Shown here piece by piece: positions 42,642 to 52,206 of a DNA stretch of 64,000 bases. Location of the stretch: NCBI RefSeq assembly GCF_900110645.1, contig NZ_FOFB01000011.1, positions 124,001 to 188,000 on the forward strand. Reading direction: 5' to 3'. Position numbers and translations under genes: made by a program. Each line of letters begins with the position of its first letter. The stretch's first letter is position 1. Origin of the DNA: Neolewinella agarilytica (lineage in GTDB: Bacteria; Bacteroidota; Bacteroidia; Chitinophagales; Saprospiraceae). The notes beneath the pieces were generated by a model. That model saw only the letters and a list, made by a program, of their open reading frames with translations. It had not been told where the DNA came from and searched no databases.

Positions 42642-44405
42642 TTACTCGGTCAAATCAACGATAATTAACTGGCTAGTTTCATTAACGTACAAATATGCTT
42701 GACGGCTTCCGGGAGGAATCACCGCCAGGTCAGGGGAGACGACGAGTGAAGAAATAATAGCGAATGTTTCGCCATCCCAGATGTTTCTTTCTCCGACAAC
42801 GATGTCTCCGGAGTCTGTACAGGCCAGAATTTTATCATTGAAGCTGCCTAATGAAGTACTGAGGTTACTGGTCAGGAGTTTGTTGCCGTTGAAAAACAGG
42901 TACTTATCGTCAGCCGTGAGGCAGGCATCCCGGAAGGAATTAGACAGGCTGGCGCTTTCGGATACCTCTACAAGGTTATCTCCCTCCAGGTTGTAGCGGA
43001 TAGCGGAGCTTCCACTAGAGCCAGACTCCGTAGCGAAAAGAATAGTTCCGGTCGAATTGGTGAGGAGCCCCGGCTGATAGATCGAACCCGCCGATGAGAG
43101 GTTTACACCATTACTTGTTCTTACGACCTTAATATTATTCCATTGGTCTTCACTGGTAAAGGCCAGACGATCCCCGGCCAAAACGGCCAGACGGTATGGG
43201 TTTCCGTCCCAGGTCCCAATGTTCACGTCGACATTTATGTCCCGGATTTTTTCCTGAGTGTCGAGATTGACGACGGCAATCTGAGTACTTCCAAAATTGG
43301 CGATGTAAGCTTCAGAATTGTCAAGGCTGAAGGCGATATCAACGGGTGCTGAGCCAACAAAAATAGTTTTTTCTACCTCGTTGGTTGAGGTGTTGATGAA
43401 GAGCAAATTGTTGTTGACACGGTCCAGTCCGTATAAATAGGGGCGGGTACGGTCTGCTTTGAGTCTGACAATTCCGGTTTCCAGGTTAATACCTTCCAGT
43501 AGATAGCGGGCGGATAAGCTTTCGCTTTCGACAGCAGCCCCGTTATTAGTAACAACTCGGATTTTGTAGAAGTAGTTGGTTGCGTACTCGATATCCGGGT
43601 CAAGGTAACTGCTGGTTGCCTGATCAGTATTGACGTTAATATTCCGGAAAAAGCCATCGGCGCCATTATCGGAACGCAGTATGTTGTATTCGCTAAATTC
43701 AGGTTCTTGCGAGGGCTGCCAGTACAGCTTAAATTGACCATTAACGACTACGATGGAGTCAAAAATGACGGCTTCTGGTTCCCGAACCATGAAGATAGTA
43801 ATCTGGCGACTTGCTTCAAGACCATCTTCGTCTACCGTTGAAGCGGTGATAAGGTGCTGGCCTTCGCTGAGTTCACTGACAAGCAGGGAATAGTTTCCGT
43901 TTTCACCCGGTTGTACCTGGCCAAGTTCTCCGTCAACGTCGCTGGTAATGGTGATGGTAAAAGTATTTGGATCGCTATCATCCGATAGGTTGCCGACAAA
44001 GGTTATCGGATCTTCAATATCGTAGGTGTTTTGCCCCTCAGAGGTGGAGAGCGTGAGGTTAGGACTGACGTACTGGCCAGGAATGAGATTAATTCTAACC
44101 TCGGTCAGGTTGTTATCGTCCACCATTACCGGAGAGACTCCTCTCCCCAATGGAGCCCGGTCCGCAAAAACGCGATAATTATTTACCTCGAGATCTTCGA
44201 GCAGAACTGATCCTAGATCGTCGGTTGTGAACTCGAGGGTTTCAGGGTCGGTTGTGATGGTGGCATCTTCTACGGGTTGACCATTGAAAAACACCTGGAC
44301 AAAAACATCGCCTTTGCCATCACCAGTCTCAGTCGGGTCATCATCGCTGTCACAGCCAGCGATTAAGAAAATGCCAAAAATGAAAAATAACAGGGTTTTG
44401 TTCAT
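42642..44405 (-). CDS. Lipoprotein with carboxypeptidase-like, FN3-like and YVTN propeller regions
   Basis: This 587-residue lipoprotein has signal peptide IFLIAGCDSDDD (lipid Cys18). Domains in order are a carboxypeptidase regulatory-like fold (VFVQVFFNGQPVEDATITTD), an Ig-like section, a fibronectin-III-like section (FKLYWQPSQEPEFSEYNILR) and a C-terminal YVTN-type beta-propeller (LLFINTSTNEVEKTIFVGSA, EAYIANFGSTQIAVVNLDTQ). Its start overlaps the stop of the preceding gene by four bases (ATGA), so the two are translationally coupled. The role is probably surface binding or sensing. Confidence 0.85.
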   Translation of the reverse strand: MNKTLLFFIFGIFLIAGCDSDDDPTETGDGKGDVFVQVFFNGQPVEDATITTDPETLEFTTDDLGSVLLEDLEVNNYRVFADRAPLGRGVSPVMVDDNNLTEVRINLIPGQYVSPNLTLSTSEGQNTYDIEDPITFVGNLSDDSDPNTFTITITSDVDGELGQVQPGENGNYSLLVSELSEGQHLITASTVDEDGLEASRQITIFMVREPEAVIFDSIVVVNGQFKLYWQPSQEPEFSEYNILRSDNGADGFFRNINVNTDQATSSYLDPDIEYATNYFYKIRVVTNNGAAVESESLSARYLLEGINLETGIVRLKADRTRPYLYGLDRVNNNLLFINTSTNEVEKTIFVGSAPVDIAFSLDNSEAYIANFGSTQIAVVNLDTQEKIRDINVDVNIGTWDGNPYRLAVLAGDRLAFTSEDQWNNIKVVRTSNGVNLSSAGSIYQPGLLTNSTGTILFATESGSSGSSAIRYNLEGDNLVEVSESASLSNSFRDACLTADDKYLFFNGNKLLTSNLSTSLGSFNDKILACTDSGDIVVGERNIWDGETFAIISSLVVSPDLAVIPPGSRQAYLYVNETSQLIIVDLTE

Positions 44406-46231
44406 TCTATAATTATTTTAATAGGAGGAAAGGGATTATCCCTTTCAGGCAAGACAAATGTAATGTAATATTCGCCAAGTGGCAAGGATGCAGCAGGGGG
44501 GAGTTGAAGCGTAAGCAGCCGATTGTCTCGTTGGATTACCATTGCTGAACCAATAAACTGACCTGAAGAAGACCAGATGAAGATATTGTCATTAATAAAC
44601 ACATCGGATTGAATGTGAAGTAAGCTGCCCGCCCGGACGGGGTTAGGAAAGACCTGGAAATCAGGGGGTGTTGAATACTCCTGACCTTTCTTTTGGGTCA
44701 GAAGGTTTGTCGTTTTGGTTTCAATCTGGTAGTAGGTGCTGGAGGCGCCATCGGGCCATTGGATGATCAAAGAGTCAATATTCGTTGCCTGGGGTAAACC
44801 GAAGTGAGCAACGGTTTCATTTTGGCTGACATAATTTGAGCTCTCCCCGACCTGTCGTTGAAAAACGCCGGACGTAGTGTAAAGAATGACTAAAGCACCA
44901 TGGGCGGTCCTGCCGGCTTGCAGCGGAAGTATGCGTAGCCAGTTGTCGTCGTTTAATTGGTTCTTGTATAGTCTTAGAGGCCCGTTATTATTGGCTATGA
45001 GAATATCCAGGTCTCCATCCAGCTCTACGTCAAGAATACCAATACCTCTGCCTTGAAAGGTGTCTGGAGGAAAGTTGGGCAGGGGAAGAAATTGCCCACT
45101 ATGATTGTTAATGAGTAAGCGACTGGTATCCCCTTTAAAACTGTCTTCCCCCCGTGGCCAGCCATTGGTAACCATTAAGTCTAACCAACCGTCATGGTTA
45201 AAATCAGCAAAGGAAGCTGCCCAGCCCCAGCCGGTTTGAGTGATGGAAGGGTGGGGAGGGGTCTCCATAAATTTCCCCTTTCCTTCATTCCGGTAAAGAC
45301 GGTTACCGCTGCCTCCCCAATTCCCTTCCAGTACACCGTCTCCGTCAAAGATTGCCGTAACAAACCAGTCTTCGTCTCCGTCATTATCATAATCGCCAAC
45401 GGCAGCTCCCATACCATTTTGATCCGTGAATACTGCCGGATCGGTAGGAACGAACTGTTGCCCACCTTCATTGATCCACAACTGGGTGGTGCCAAAATCT
45501 CCACTTAGCAGTAAATCCGGGAACCCGTTTTGGTTCAGATCCCGGAAATTGGCAGTAAAGCCATGATCAAGCTCCGGAGCGAACAGATTGTAAAAATTGA
45601 GTTTAGTATCATAGGGGGAAAACCCATTTCCTTGCTGGTTACGAAAGAAATGGAAGGGGGTAAAGGGTTCGTTCCAATGACAAAGGAAAAGGTCTTCCCA
45701 TCCGTCCCGATCAAAATCGATGGCAGTAGCTCCGGTTGTACTGAGTCCTTCATATAATTCCAGACCGGTATTTTCCACCAGGCTGAAATTACCATTGCCC
45801 ATATTCAGATACAAGACGGGAATTGCCCCATTAGCAGACCCAATGAATAAGTCGGGAAGTGGGTCATTGTTGTAATAAAAAAATAATGGTCCGGTGGCGG
45901 CATCCGGGGCTTCTATGTGGCCATTGTGATTGGCCTGCTTAAAGGTTCCGTCTTGTTGGTTGAGCCATAATTCTCCGCCAGATCTTTCGCCCGTAATGAC
46001 AAAAAAATCTGCGTAGCCATCCAGGTTAACATCTTCAACGGCAATGCCTCCGCTTGTTTGTTCAGTTGTGGTGGCAAATCGCTGTTCCAGCAGATGTTGA
46101 ATTCCGCCCAGACCTGCCATATTCGTAGCGTCGATAAAAGTAAGAGGCTCAGATTGCGCATAAGCCGTAGCCGGAAGGCAAAAAAATAAGAGCATTCTGA
46201 AGCAGAGAATTGCTGACCGGTTAATGGGCAT
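44402..46231 (-). CDS. Secreted FG-GAP/ASPIC-UnbV protein with T9SS-like C-terminus
   Basis: This 609-residue exported protein has signal peptide LFFCLPATAYAQ. It contains about seven VCBS/FG-GAP blades (VEDVNLDGYADFFVITG, DFDRDGWEDLFLC, DYDNDGDEDWFVTA, DFNHDGWLDLMVTN, VELDGDLDILIANN). An ASPIC/UnbV domain follows (ALVILYTTSGVFQRQVGESS, FGLPQATNIDSLIIQWPDGA). The C-terminal VFPNPVRAGSLLHIQSDV begins a type IX secretion sorting domain. It is the first gene of a two-gene unit with the lipoprotein behind it, which could be its surface partner. Confidence 0.9.
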   Translation of the reverse strand: MPINRSAILCFRMLLFFCLPATAYAQSEPLTFIDATNMAGLGGIQHLLEQRFATTTEQTSGGIAVEDVNLDGYADFFVITGERSGGELWLNQQDGTFKQANHNGHIEAPDAATGPLFFYYNNDPLPDLFIGSANGAIPVLYLNMGNGNFSLVENTGLELYEGLSTTGATAIDFDRDGWEDLFLCHWNEPFTPFHFFRNQQGNGFSPYDTKLNFYNLFAPELDHGFTANFRDLNQNGFPDLLLSGDFGTTQLWINEGGQQFVPTDPAVFTDQNGMGAAVGDYDNDGDEDWFVTAIFDGDGVLEGNWGGSGNRLYRNEGKGKFMETPPHPSITQTGWGWAASFADFNHDGWLDLMVTNGWPRGEDSFKGDTSRLLINNHSGQFLPLPNFPPDTFQGRGIGILDVELDGDLDILIANNNGPLRLYKNQLNDDNWLRILPLQAGRTAHGALVILYTTSGVFQRQVGESSNYVSQNETVAHFGLPQATNIDSLIIQWPDGASSTYYQIETKTTNLLTQKKGQEYSTPPDFQVFPNPVRAGSLLHIQSDVFINDNIFIWSSSGQFIGSAMVIQRDNRLLTLQLPPAASLPLGEYYITFVLPERDNPFPPIKIIIE

Positions 46232-46532
46232 AAGGTGGAATCCTTTTATATAGACGGTAATTACGGAATTATTTCCAAAAGAGCGGCAGTTTCCCTTCTT
46301 TGGTCAGGGAAGTCGAATTAGAAAAGTCTAAGTCGATTTCTGCCCCCTCGATATTTCAGCAAGCTCCGTACGCAACAAGCTCAGGGGCTGTTTCTAGATC
46401 GGTTTCCACCCCAGGCCGCCGGTCACAAAGCCACTAAACTGTATTAAAGCGACTACGCTGTAATGCTCGGTTAACAACAGCAGAGGTTCTCCCCCAAAAT
46501 TCTTAAATTGAGGCCCTTAACCACCCCACCAA
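46232..46532. other. Divergent intergenic region, 301 bp
   Basis: This separates the minus-strand secreted-protein pair from the plus-strand tricorn-like protease. No gene, clear hairpin or good TAnnTTTG box was seen. Confidence 0.4.
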
Positions 46533-49500
46533 ATGAAAAACCTGACACCCCTTCTGGCCCTGCTGTTCTTTTCCGTGAGCTCTCTTTATGGCCAGGGCCT
46601 TTACTTCCCTGACGACCCGGCGTTAACCCCCGACGGCAAAACGATCATCTTCGCCTACGCCGGTGACCTGTGGCAAATGCCCGCCACCGGCGGCCAGGCC
46701 AACCGGATTACCGCCCTGGACGGTGCAGAGAGTAAGCCGAAAGTATCCCCGGACGGCAAATGGCTGGCCTTCAGTTCCGCCCAGTATGGCAATAATGATA
46801 TTTACGTCACTCCGCTGGGCGGTGGTGCAATCAAACAGCTCACCTTTCACCAGGCCAGCGATGAGGTGGCCAGCTGGAGCTGGGACAGTCAGTCCATTCA
46901 TTTTACTTCCAACCGTTATAACGGCGGAACAACCTTTACCGTGCCGGCCGCTGGCGGCACGCCGGTAGCCTTAACGAAGCACTACTTTAATACTTTCCAT
47001 CATGCCGTTCCGCACCCTGCAAACGGTAAGATCTTCTTCAACGAAAGCTCCGAAAGCAGCCGTTACCCCAATCGTAAACGCTACGTAGGGCCCAACAGCC
47101 CCGACATCAAGACCTTCGACCCCGCCACCGGCGCAGTGGAGAAACTTACGGACTGGGAAGGGAAGGATATGTGGCCGATGGTAGACCGGAACGGCAAAAG
47201 CTACTTCGTCTCCGACCGGGGAAATGAGGAATACAACCTGTACCAGCTGGAAGGCAAAGACGCCAAAAGACTGACCAAATTCAAAACCTCCGTCTTTTCC
47301 CCTTCCATCAGCGCTGACGGCAGCGCGATCGTCTTTATCCGGGATTATCAGCTGCAGGTCTATGAGGTGAAATCGGGAAAGAGCCGTACCGTTCCGGTAG
47401 AGCTGAATGCTTTTGCGGGACTGGCCAAAACGAAAGACTTCAGCACCGATGGTAAAGTCAGCTATTTTGATGTTGCCCGCGACGGGAAGAAGATCGCCTT
47501 CGTTTCCAGGGGAGAGTTGTTCATCTCGGATATAGAAGGCAAATTCATCCGTCAGCTGGAGACCGGCCCCGACCGTGTGCTCGAAGTCAAGTGGCTGAAA
47601 GACGATAAAACCCTATTGTTTACCCAGACCTACAACGGCTACCAGAACCTGCACACAATCCCGGCAGATGGCAGTGCTGCTCCGACGCGACGGACTTCTG
47701 ACGCCCGCAATAGCCGTAACCTGGAAATGGCGCACGATACGAGTCAGGTGGCTTATTTGAGCGGCCGGGATGAAGTCCGGATTATGGACCTCAGTGATTT
47801 CTCCGTTAGCACCGTTGCTAAGCGGGAAGTTTGGTTTCGCGGAGCGATTCCCCGCTGGTCGCCCGACGATCGTTACCTGATGTTTACCGGTTTTATCGAC
47901 TTTGAAGAGGACATTTTTCTGGCGGACCTAAAGGAAGACATGCGGGTCATTAACCTGACGAAGACGGGCGTGTCGGAGAAAGATCCCGTCTGGTCTCCTG
48001 ACGGAAAGTACATCTATTTCACCTCGGCCCGTCACCAACCCAGTTATCCGCGGGGTGGGGGAGACGTCAATCTTTACCGACTGCCGCTGGAGTCATATGA
48101 CCAGCCCTACCGCTCCGAAAAAGTGGATGAGTTGTTCGCGGACGAAGAGGAGAAAAAGGCTAAGGAGAAGAAAGATTCTGTCGTCGTTAGTATCGATTTT
48201 GACGGTATTATGGAGCGAATGCAGACGGTGGGCCCGCGCTTTGGAACCCAGTCGGGGCCAATGGTAGTTCAGGAGAAGGACAAGACCATTGTCGTTTATG
48301 GCTCTAACCATGACGAAGGCCGCGGCAAGTTGTTCATGACGGTCTTTGAGCCTTTTGAGTCGCCCAAGACCGAGGCCATCGCGGCGCAGGGCGTAGGGAA
48401 TGCAACGGATCTGATAACGGTAAAAGGAAAGCATTATCTGGTGGGGGCGGGTAAAATCCAGCTGGTTAATCTGGGGACGAAAAAGGCGAAAGCTATCGAG
48501 CTTAAGAAAACCTTCCGCCGTACGCTGGAGTCAGAGTTTAAGCAGATGTTTCAGGAGACCTGGGCGAATATGGAGGAGAACTTCTACAATGAAGATTTTC
48601 ACGGGGTGGACTGGGACGCCAAGCGCGAGCAGTATGCGGCTTTTCTGCCGTACGTTTCCAGCCGGGCAGACTTGCGTCGGATCACCAACGATATGCTGGG
48701 CGAGTTGAACACTTCTCACTACGGGTTTAGCTCCCGCGGGGAAGAGGAGGAGACAAAAGAAGGGGCGCGGACGCTGGATGCAGGCCTGGTTTTCAGGAGC
48801 AAGGATGCTTACCTGGTTGACCGGGTAATTACGGATGGGCCAGCAGACCGAAAGGGCGTAGACATCCGCCCGGGAGATCGCCTCGTGGCGATTGACGGCC
48901 AGCGGATTGACCCGAAGCAGAACCGGGAGTTTTACTTCAGCCGGCCCAGCGTGGACAAGGAGGTGGAGCTCACCTTCAGCCGCAACGGCACAGAGGTGAA
49001 ACAAGGCCTGCATCCGCAGTCTTACTTCAGCGCACGGACGCAGCGCTACGACGAATGGATGGACGCCTGCCAGCAGCGGGTCGACGAAAAATCGGGCAAG
49101 CGCATTGCCTACGTCCACATGAAAAATATGACCGGCGGCGAGCTTAATCGCTTTATGAACGAGATGGTCTCTGAGGGTTACAACCGGGAGGCAACCATTC
49201 TGGACTTACGCTGGAACACCGGTGGTAACGTACATGATGCCGTGCTGCAGTTCCTGGCGCAGCAGCCTTATCTGGAGTGGAAGTTCCGGGAAGGAAAGCC
49301 GGGCAATCAGCCCAACTTTGCCCCGAGGGGCAAACCCATTGTCCTGCTCATCAATCAAAAGAGCCTCTCCGACGCGGAGATGACCGCCGCCGGATTCAAA
49401 GAGTTGGGCCTGGGTACCATCGTCGGGACACCCACCTACCGCTGGATCATCTTCACCTCCGGCAAGGGCCTTGTGGATGGCTCCTTCTACCGGCTACCGA

Positions 49501-49652
49501 GCTGGGGCTGTTATACCCTGGAGGGAGAGAACCTGGAAAAAACGGGTGTCTCCCCCGACGTCCGGATTGATAACACCGCCGCCGACCGCGAAGCCGGCCG
49601 GGACCCGCAACTCGATAAAGCCATTGAGCTGGCGCTGAAGGGACTAGAGTAA
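46533..49652 (+). CDS. Tricorn-protease-like S41 peptidase
   Basis: This 1039-residue exported protein has signal peptide LLFFSVSSLYGQ. Residues about 20-540 form TolB/WD40-like blades (DPALTPDGKTIIFAYAGDLW, PKVSPDGKWLAFSSAQYGNN, DPVWSPDGKYIYFTSARHQP). Then come a tricorn C1-type helical part (FKQMFQETWANMEENFYNED), a PDZ domain (GLVFRSKDAYLVDRVITDGP to GDRLVAIDGQRIDP) and the S41 core (RIAYVHMKNMTGGELNRFMN, DLRWNTGGNVHDAVLQFLA, LINQKSLSDAEMTAAGFKEL with the catalytic Ser). It degrades peptides in the periplasm. It is full length. It ends in an LR-A/LR-B-type repeat after the stop. Confidence 0.92.
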   Translation: MKNLTPLLALLFFSVSSLYGQGLYFPDDPALTPDGKTIIFAYAGDLWQMPATGGQANRITALDGAESKPKVSPDGKWLAFSSAQYGNNDIYVTPLGGGAIKQLTFHQASDEVASWSWDSQSIHFTSNRYNGGTTFTVPAAGGTPVALTKHYFNTFHHAVPHPANGKIFFNESSESSRYPNRKRYVGPNSPDIKTFDPATGAVEKLTDWEGKDMWPMVDRNGKSYFVSDRGNEEYNLYQLEGKDAKRLTKFKTSVFSPSISADGSAIVFIRDYQLQVYEVKSGKSRTVPVELNAFAGLAKTKDFSTDGKVSYFDVARDGKKIAFVSRGELFISDIEGKFIRQLETGPDRVLEVKWLKDDKTLLFTQTYNGYQNLHTIPADGSAAPTRRTSDARNSRNLEMAHDTSQVAYLSGRDEVRIMDLSDFSVSTVAKREVWFRGAIPRWSPDDRYLMFTGFIDFEEDIFLADLKEDMRVINLTKTGVSEKDPVWSPDGKYIYFTSARHQPSYPRGGGDVNLYRLPLESYDQPYRSEKVDELFADEEEKKAKEKKDSVVVSIDFDGIMERMQTVGPRFGTQSGPMVVQEKDKTIVVYGSNHDEGRGKLFMTVFEPFESPKTEAIAAQGVGNATDLITVKGKHYLVGAGKIQLVNLGTKKAKAIELKKTFRRTLESEFKQMFQETWANMEENFYNEDFHGVDWDAKREQYAAFLPYVSSRADLRRITNDMLGELNTSHYGFSSRGEEEETKEGARTLDAGLVFRSKDAYLVDRVITDGPADRKGVDIRPGDRLVAIDGQRIDPKQNREFYFSRPSVDKEVELTFSRNGTEVKQGLHPQSYFSARTQRYDEWMDACQQRVDEKSGKRIAYVHMKNMTGGELNRFMNEMVSEGYNREATILDLRWNTGGNVHDAVLQFLAQQPYLEWKFREGKPGNQPNFAPRGKPIVLLINQKSLSDAEMTAAGFKELGLGTIVGTPTYRWIIFTSGKGLVDGSFYRLPSWGCYTLEGENLEKTGVSPDVRIDNTAADREAGRDPQLDKAIELALKGLE

Positions 49653-49753
49653 TTAGTCGGTAGTACTGTAGTTTTGTAGTAATGTAGTGCCGCTTCAAGC
49701 GTCGCCTACGCTGGTTTGCCCTGCAGCTTTTCATTGCACCTGCGGTGAGCGCC
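49653..49753. repeat. Degenerate composite repeat: TAGT spacer, hairpin, LR-A
   Basis: GTAGTACTGTAGTTTTGTAG (a TAGT-rich tract like the tails at 4235-4617) leads to GTGCCGCTTCAAGCGTCGCC and then to the LR-A core TTGCACCTGCGGTGAGCGCC at 49734-49753. It follows the protease stop directly and lies 23 bp before the next ATG. Confidence 0.75.
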
Positions 49754-49776
49754 AAAGAACCGCTAAATTATTCCTT

Positions 49777-50316
49777 ATGCCCACCATAAACGCCCCACTG
49801 ATTCAGGTGAGCGAAAACGTACCCGGCTACGCCGGCGTCTACTACACGGCCTTCGTGATACCGGAATCAAGCGTCCGTGAATTGCTGCAACGGGAGAAAA
49901 ATCCTTCCCGGATTGAGGTGAACATCAATGGGCAGGGAACGATCTTCAGCGGAATGATGCCCGATGGGCAGGGGAATTTTTTCATTACGGTGAGCAAGGA
50001 AGTTCGTAAGCGATTTAAGTTGGAGGAAGGGGACGAGGCAGAGTTAATCATCACCCCCGATGATAGTGATTACGGCATGCCCGTTCCCGAAGAAGTCGTT
50101 GAGCTTTGGGCGGTGGATGAAGAGGCACAGCGTGTTTTTCATCTGCTCACGCCGGGGAAACAGCGTAGCCTCCTTTACCTGATTGCGAAGCCCAAAGGGG
50201 CGGATACCCGGGTAAAGAAATGCATCCAGATTCATGAGTATCTCAAGTCCGTCAACGGGAAACTGGACTATAAAGATATGAATGCCTACATGAAAGCGGA
50301 TAATGTCAATTGGTAG
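49777..50316 (+). CDS. DUF1905 + YdeI/OmdA-like protein
   Basis: This 179-residue cytoplasmic protein has two parts. The N-terminal domain is a small beta-barrel of the DUF1905 kind (VYYTAFVIPESSVRELL, RIEVNINGQGTIFSGMMPDG, FFITVSKEVRKRFKLEEGDE). The C-terminal part is a YdeI/OmdA-like helical end (VPEEVVELWAVDEEAQRVFH, LLTPGKQRSLLYLIAKPKGA, DTRVKKCIQIHEYL). Such proteins are linked to bacteriocin or stress protection, without known chemistry. The ATG at 49777 excludes LR-A upstream. It is convergent with the GH16 gene, 3 bp away. Confidence 0.8.
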   Translation: MPTINAPLIQVSENVPGYAGVYYTAFVIPESSVRELLQREKNPSRIEVNINGQGTIFSGMMPDGQGNFFITVSKEVRKRFKLEEGDEAELIITPDDSDYGMPVPEEVVELWAVDEEAQRVFHLLTPGKQRSLLYLIAKPKGADTRVKKCIQIHEYLKSVNGKLDYKDMNAYMKADNVNW

Positions 50317-50319
50317 TTT

Positions 50320-51252
50320 TTACCGGTCTTCCAAAGTCCACGTTCGTATCCAGTCTATTTTCATCGTATTAATCGTCTCGTCGTTGAGATCACTCTGGGG
50401 CGGCAGGCCACCAAGCCAGGGCTCGTCTACTGTCCACAGGTCCCAGATGATGTTGAGGTCGCGGGTGAAGTCTCTTTCAGATACCACACTACCGGCGGGC
50501 TCCCCGTCGAGGTAAAACTGGATGTTACGAGCGTCCTTCCACCATACGCCGACGATGTGATATTCCTCATTCCACCTGACGCCCTTGAGGGGATTGTCAT
50601 CAGCGAGATTCCGGTTGTCGAAGTTGCCCTTGTTGCGGCGGGTGTCATCGTCCACGACGTGAAAATACTGGGAATTCATCTGCCAGGGGAAGTCCGGCTG
50701 GCAGTTGCAGGATGGCTTTGAGTTGTTTTCGATGACATCAATTTCATTTCGGTTGGAGATGTTCCCGTTGTTGAGCCAGAAAGTATTGTAAGCGGAGATA
50801 TGGGCGGTCTTGATACGGCTCTCTGTGTACATCGGGTAGTTGATTTGCGCCCGGGACTGCACCCGGGAGGTGTTGAACCATCTTTCCTGACCCTCATTTA
50901 GTGTGGCCTTTATCCAGAGGTTGCCGTCCGTTACCCCCGCATTCTCCGCCTTCATATCGACGGGGACTCCGTAGTTCCACAGTGGCTTAAACCATTTGTT
51001 GTCGTTCCAGGAGTCGAAGTCGTCAGTCAGCTCCTCCACTTTTACCCATTTTTGCGTCTCCGGGGTAGTGTCATCGATGGAGACGAAGGAGGGTTGATTC
51101 GGGTCAATGTTTTCAAAATCCCGGTCCCCGGTCATTGGGTCGGGCTCCGGCTCGGGTGGGGTGATGACGCCTGTATTCTTATTGCAGGCGGAAACGAGAC
51201 AAATACACCAAAGGAGAAGTAGGAGGGGGGAATTAAGTTTTGGGGCAACCAT
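50320..51252 (-). CDS. GH16 family glycoside hydrolase, lipoprotein
   Basis: This 310-residue lipoprotein has a signal peptide ending CICLVSACNK and a Pro/Glu linker (PPEPEPDP). One GH16 domain follows: DDFDSWNDNKWFKPLWNYG, then YNTFWLNNGNISNRNEIDVI ending in the ExDxxE catalytic motif (Glu nucleophile, Asp, acid Glu), and YHIVGVWWKDARNIQFYLDG, typical of beta-agarases and related marine enzymes. The substrate is probably a red-algal galactan or laminarin-like glucan; the sequence does not settle this. No SusCD pair is adjacent. Confidence 0.88.
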   Translation of the reverse strand: MVAPKLNSPLLLLLWCICLVSACNKNTGVITPPEPEPDPMTGDRDFENIDPNQPSFVSIDDTTPETQKWVKVEELTDDFDSWNDNKWFKPLWNYGVPVDMKAENAGVTDGNLWIKATLNEGQERWFNTSRVQSRAQINYPMYTESRIKTAHISAYNTFWLNNGNISNRNEIDVIENNSKPSCNCQPDFPWQMNSQYFHVVDDDTRRNKGNFDNRNLADDNPLKGVRWNEEYHIVGVWWKDARNIQFYLDGEPAGSVVSERDFTRDLNIIWDLWTVDEPWLGGLPPQSDLNDETINTMKIDWIRTWTLEDR

Positions 51253-51374
51253 TCGGAAATTGTTTAAAAAGGAAGAGTAGCAAGTTTAAGCAGCTGTCGG
51301 TAATCCCGGTCTCCGTTAAATCATATGAGGTGGATTATTGCCAATCCGTAATGGCAAACCCCTACCTTCGCCCA

Positions 51375-52028
51375 ATGATTAAGCCTGACTTTTACCGCAT
51401 TCCCGCCGAAGCAGGCGAGGGGGAGTTCCGCGACCGGGGCAGCAAGTTCGTCGCGACGCTTCGCCACGTTCGTAGCGAAGAAGAAGCGCTGGCCGTAGTG
51501 GAGGAATGTGCTAAGACTCACTTTAAATGCAACCATCACTGTTATGCTTACCGGCTGGGCCCGGGGCAGGATCGCTGGCGGGCGAATGACGATGGCGAAC
51601 CCTCCGGTACCGCCGGAAAGCCCATTCTTGGCCAGATCGATAAAGCCGGCCTCAGCGATATTGTCATCGTGGTATCCCGCTACTTCGGCGGGACGAAGCT
51701 GGGCACCTCCGGCCTCATCAATGCTTACCGCGAAGCGGCCGTAGTCGCCATCGAAGCGACGGAAACGACCCTGCAGCCGCTGACTAAATCGATCATCCTG
51801 CGTTTTGGCTATGAGCTGATGTCTCCCGTTATGTCTGCCCTCAGTAGCCTGGGGCTGGAGATGACGGAACAGGACTTTGGGGAGACAGCCGTCGTGCGGC
51901 TGGAACTACCCCAGAGCACGGTACCAGCCACCGTCAGAGCCCTGAAGGCCGCTATCGGCGGCGTTTACCTGGAGGAAGTGGATGAAGAGTTTGCGGTGGA
52001 GGGATTAGTGGTGGAGGTGGAAGAATGA
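51375..52028 (+). CDS. YigZ/IMPACT family protein
   Basis: This 217-residue protein matches the IMPACT/UPF0029 family. The N-terminal domain has EGEFRDRGSKFVATLRHV, HHCYAYRLGPGQDRWRANDD and GEPSGTAGKPILGQIDKAGL, then VVSRYFGGTKLGTSGLINAY. A C-terminal DUF1949 ferredoxin-like domain follows (ILRFGYELMSPVMSALSSLG). Bacterial YigZ is linked to ribosome or translation control, with no proven activity. ATG 51375 or ATG 51351 (MANPYLRP) may be used; a TACCTTCG box at 51363-51370 would suit a leaderless start at 51375. Confidence 0.9.
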   Translation: MIKPDFYRIPAEAGEGEFRDRGSKFVATLRHVRSEEEALAVVEECAKTHFKCNHHCYAYRLGPGQDRWRANDDGEPSGTAGKPILGQIDKAGLSDIVIVVSRYFGGTKLGTSGLINAYREAAVVAIEATETTLQPLTKSIILRFGYELMSPVMSALSSLGLEMTEQDFGETAVVRLELPQSTVPATVRALKAAIGGVYLEEVDEEFAVEGLVVEVEE

Positions 52029-52206
52029 TTACGGGAGGTCAGTTTTGAGTTGTAAAAAAAAAACACCATATTGGATTCCCGGCTGCCCGATAAATTGACA
52101 GGGTAAGACCTGCTAAATTCATTCTGGAGATCAACATCAAAGCATTCCGGTGTTTCGGTTTATCCATGATGAAGACTTTCTCCATGTGTACTAATTAATT
52201 GTTTAC

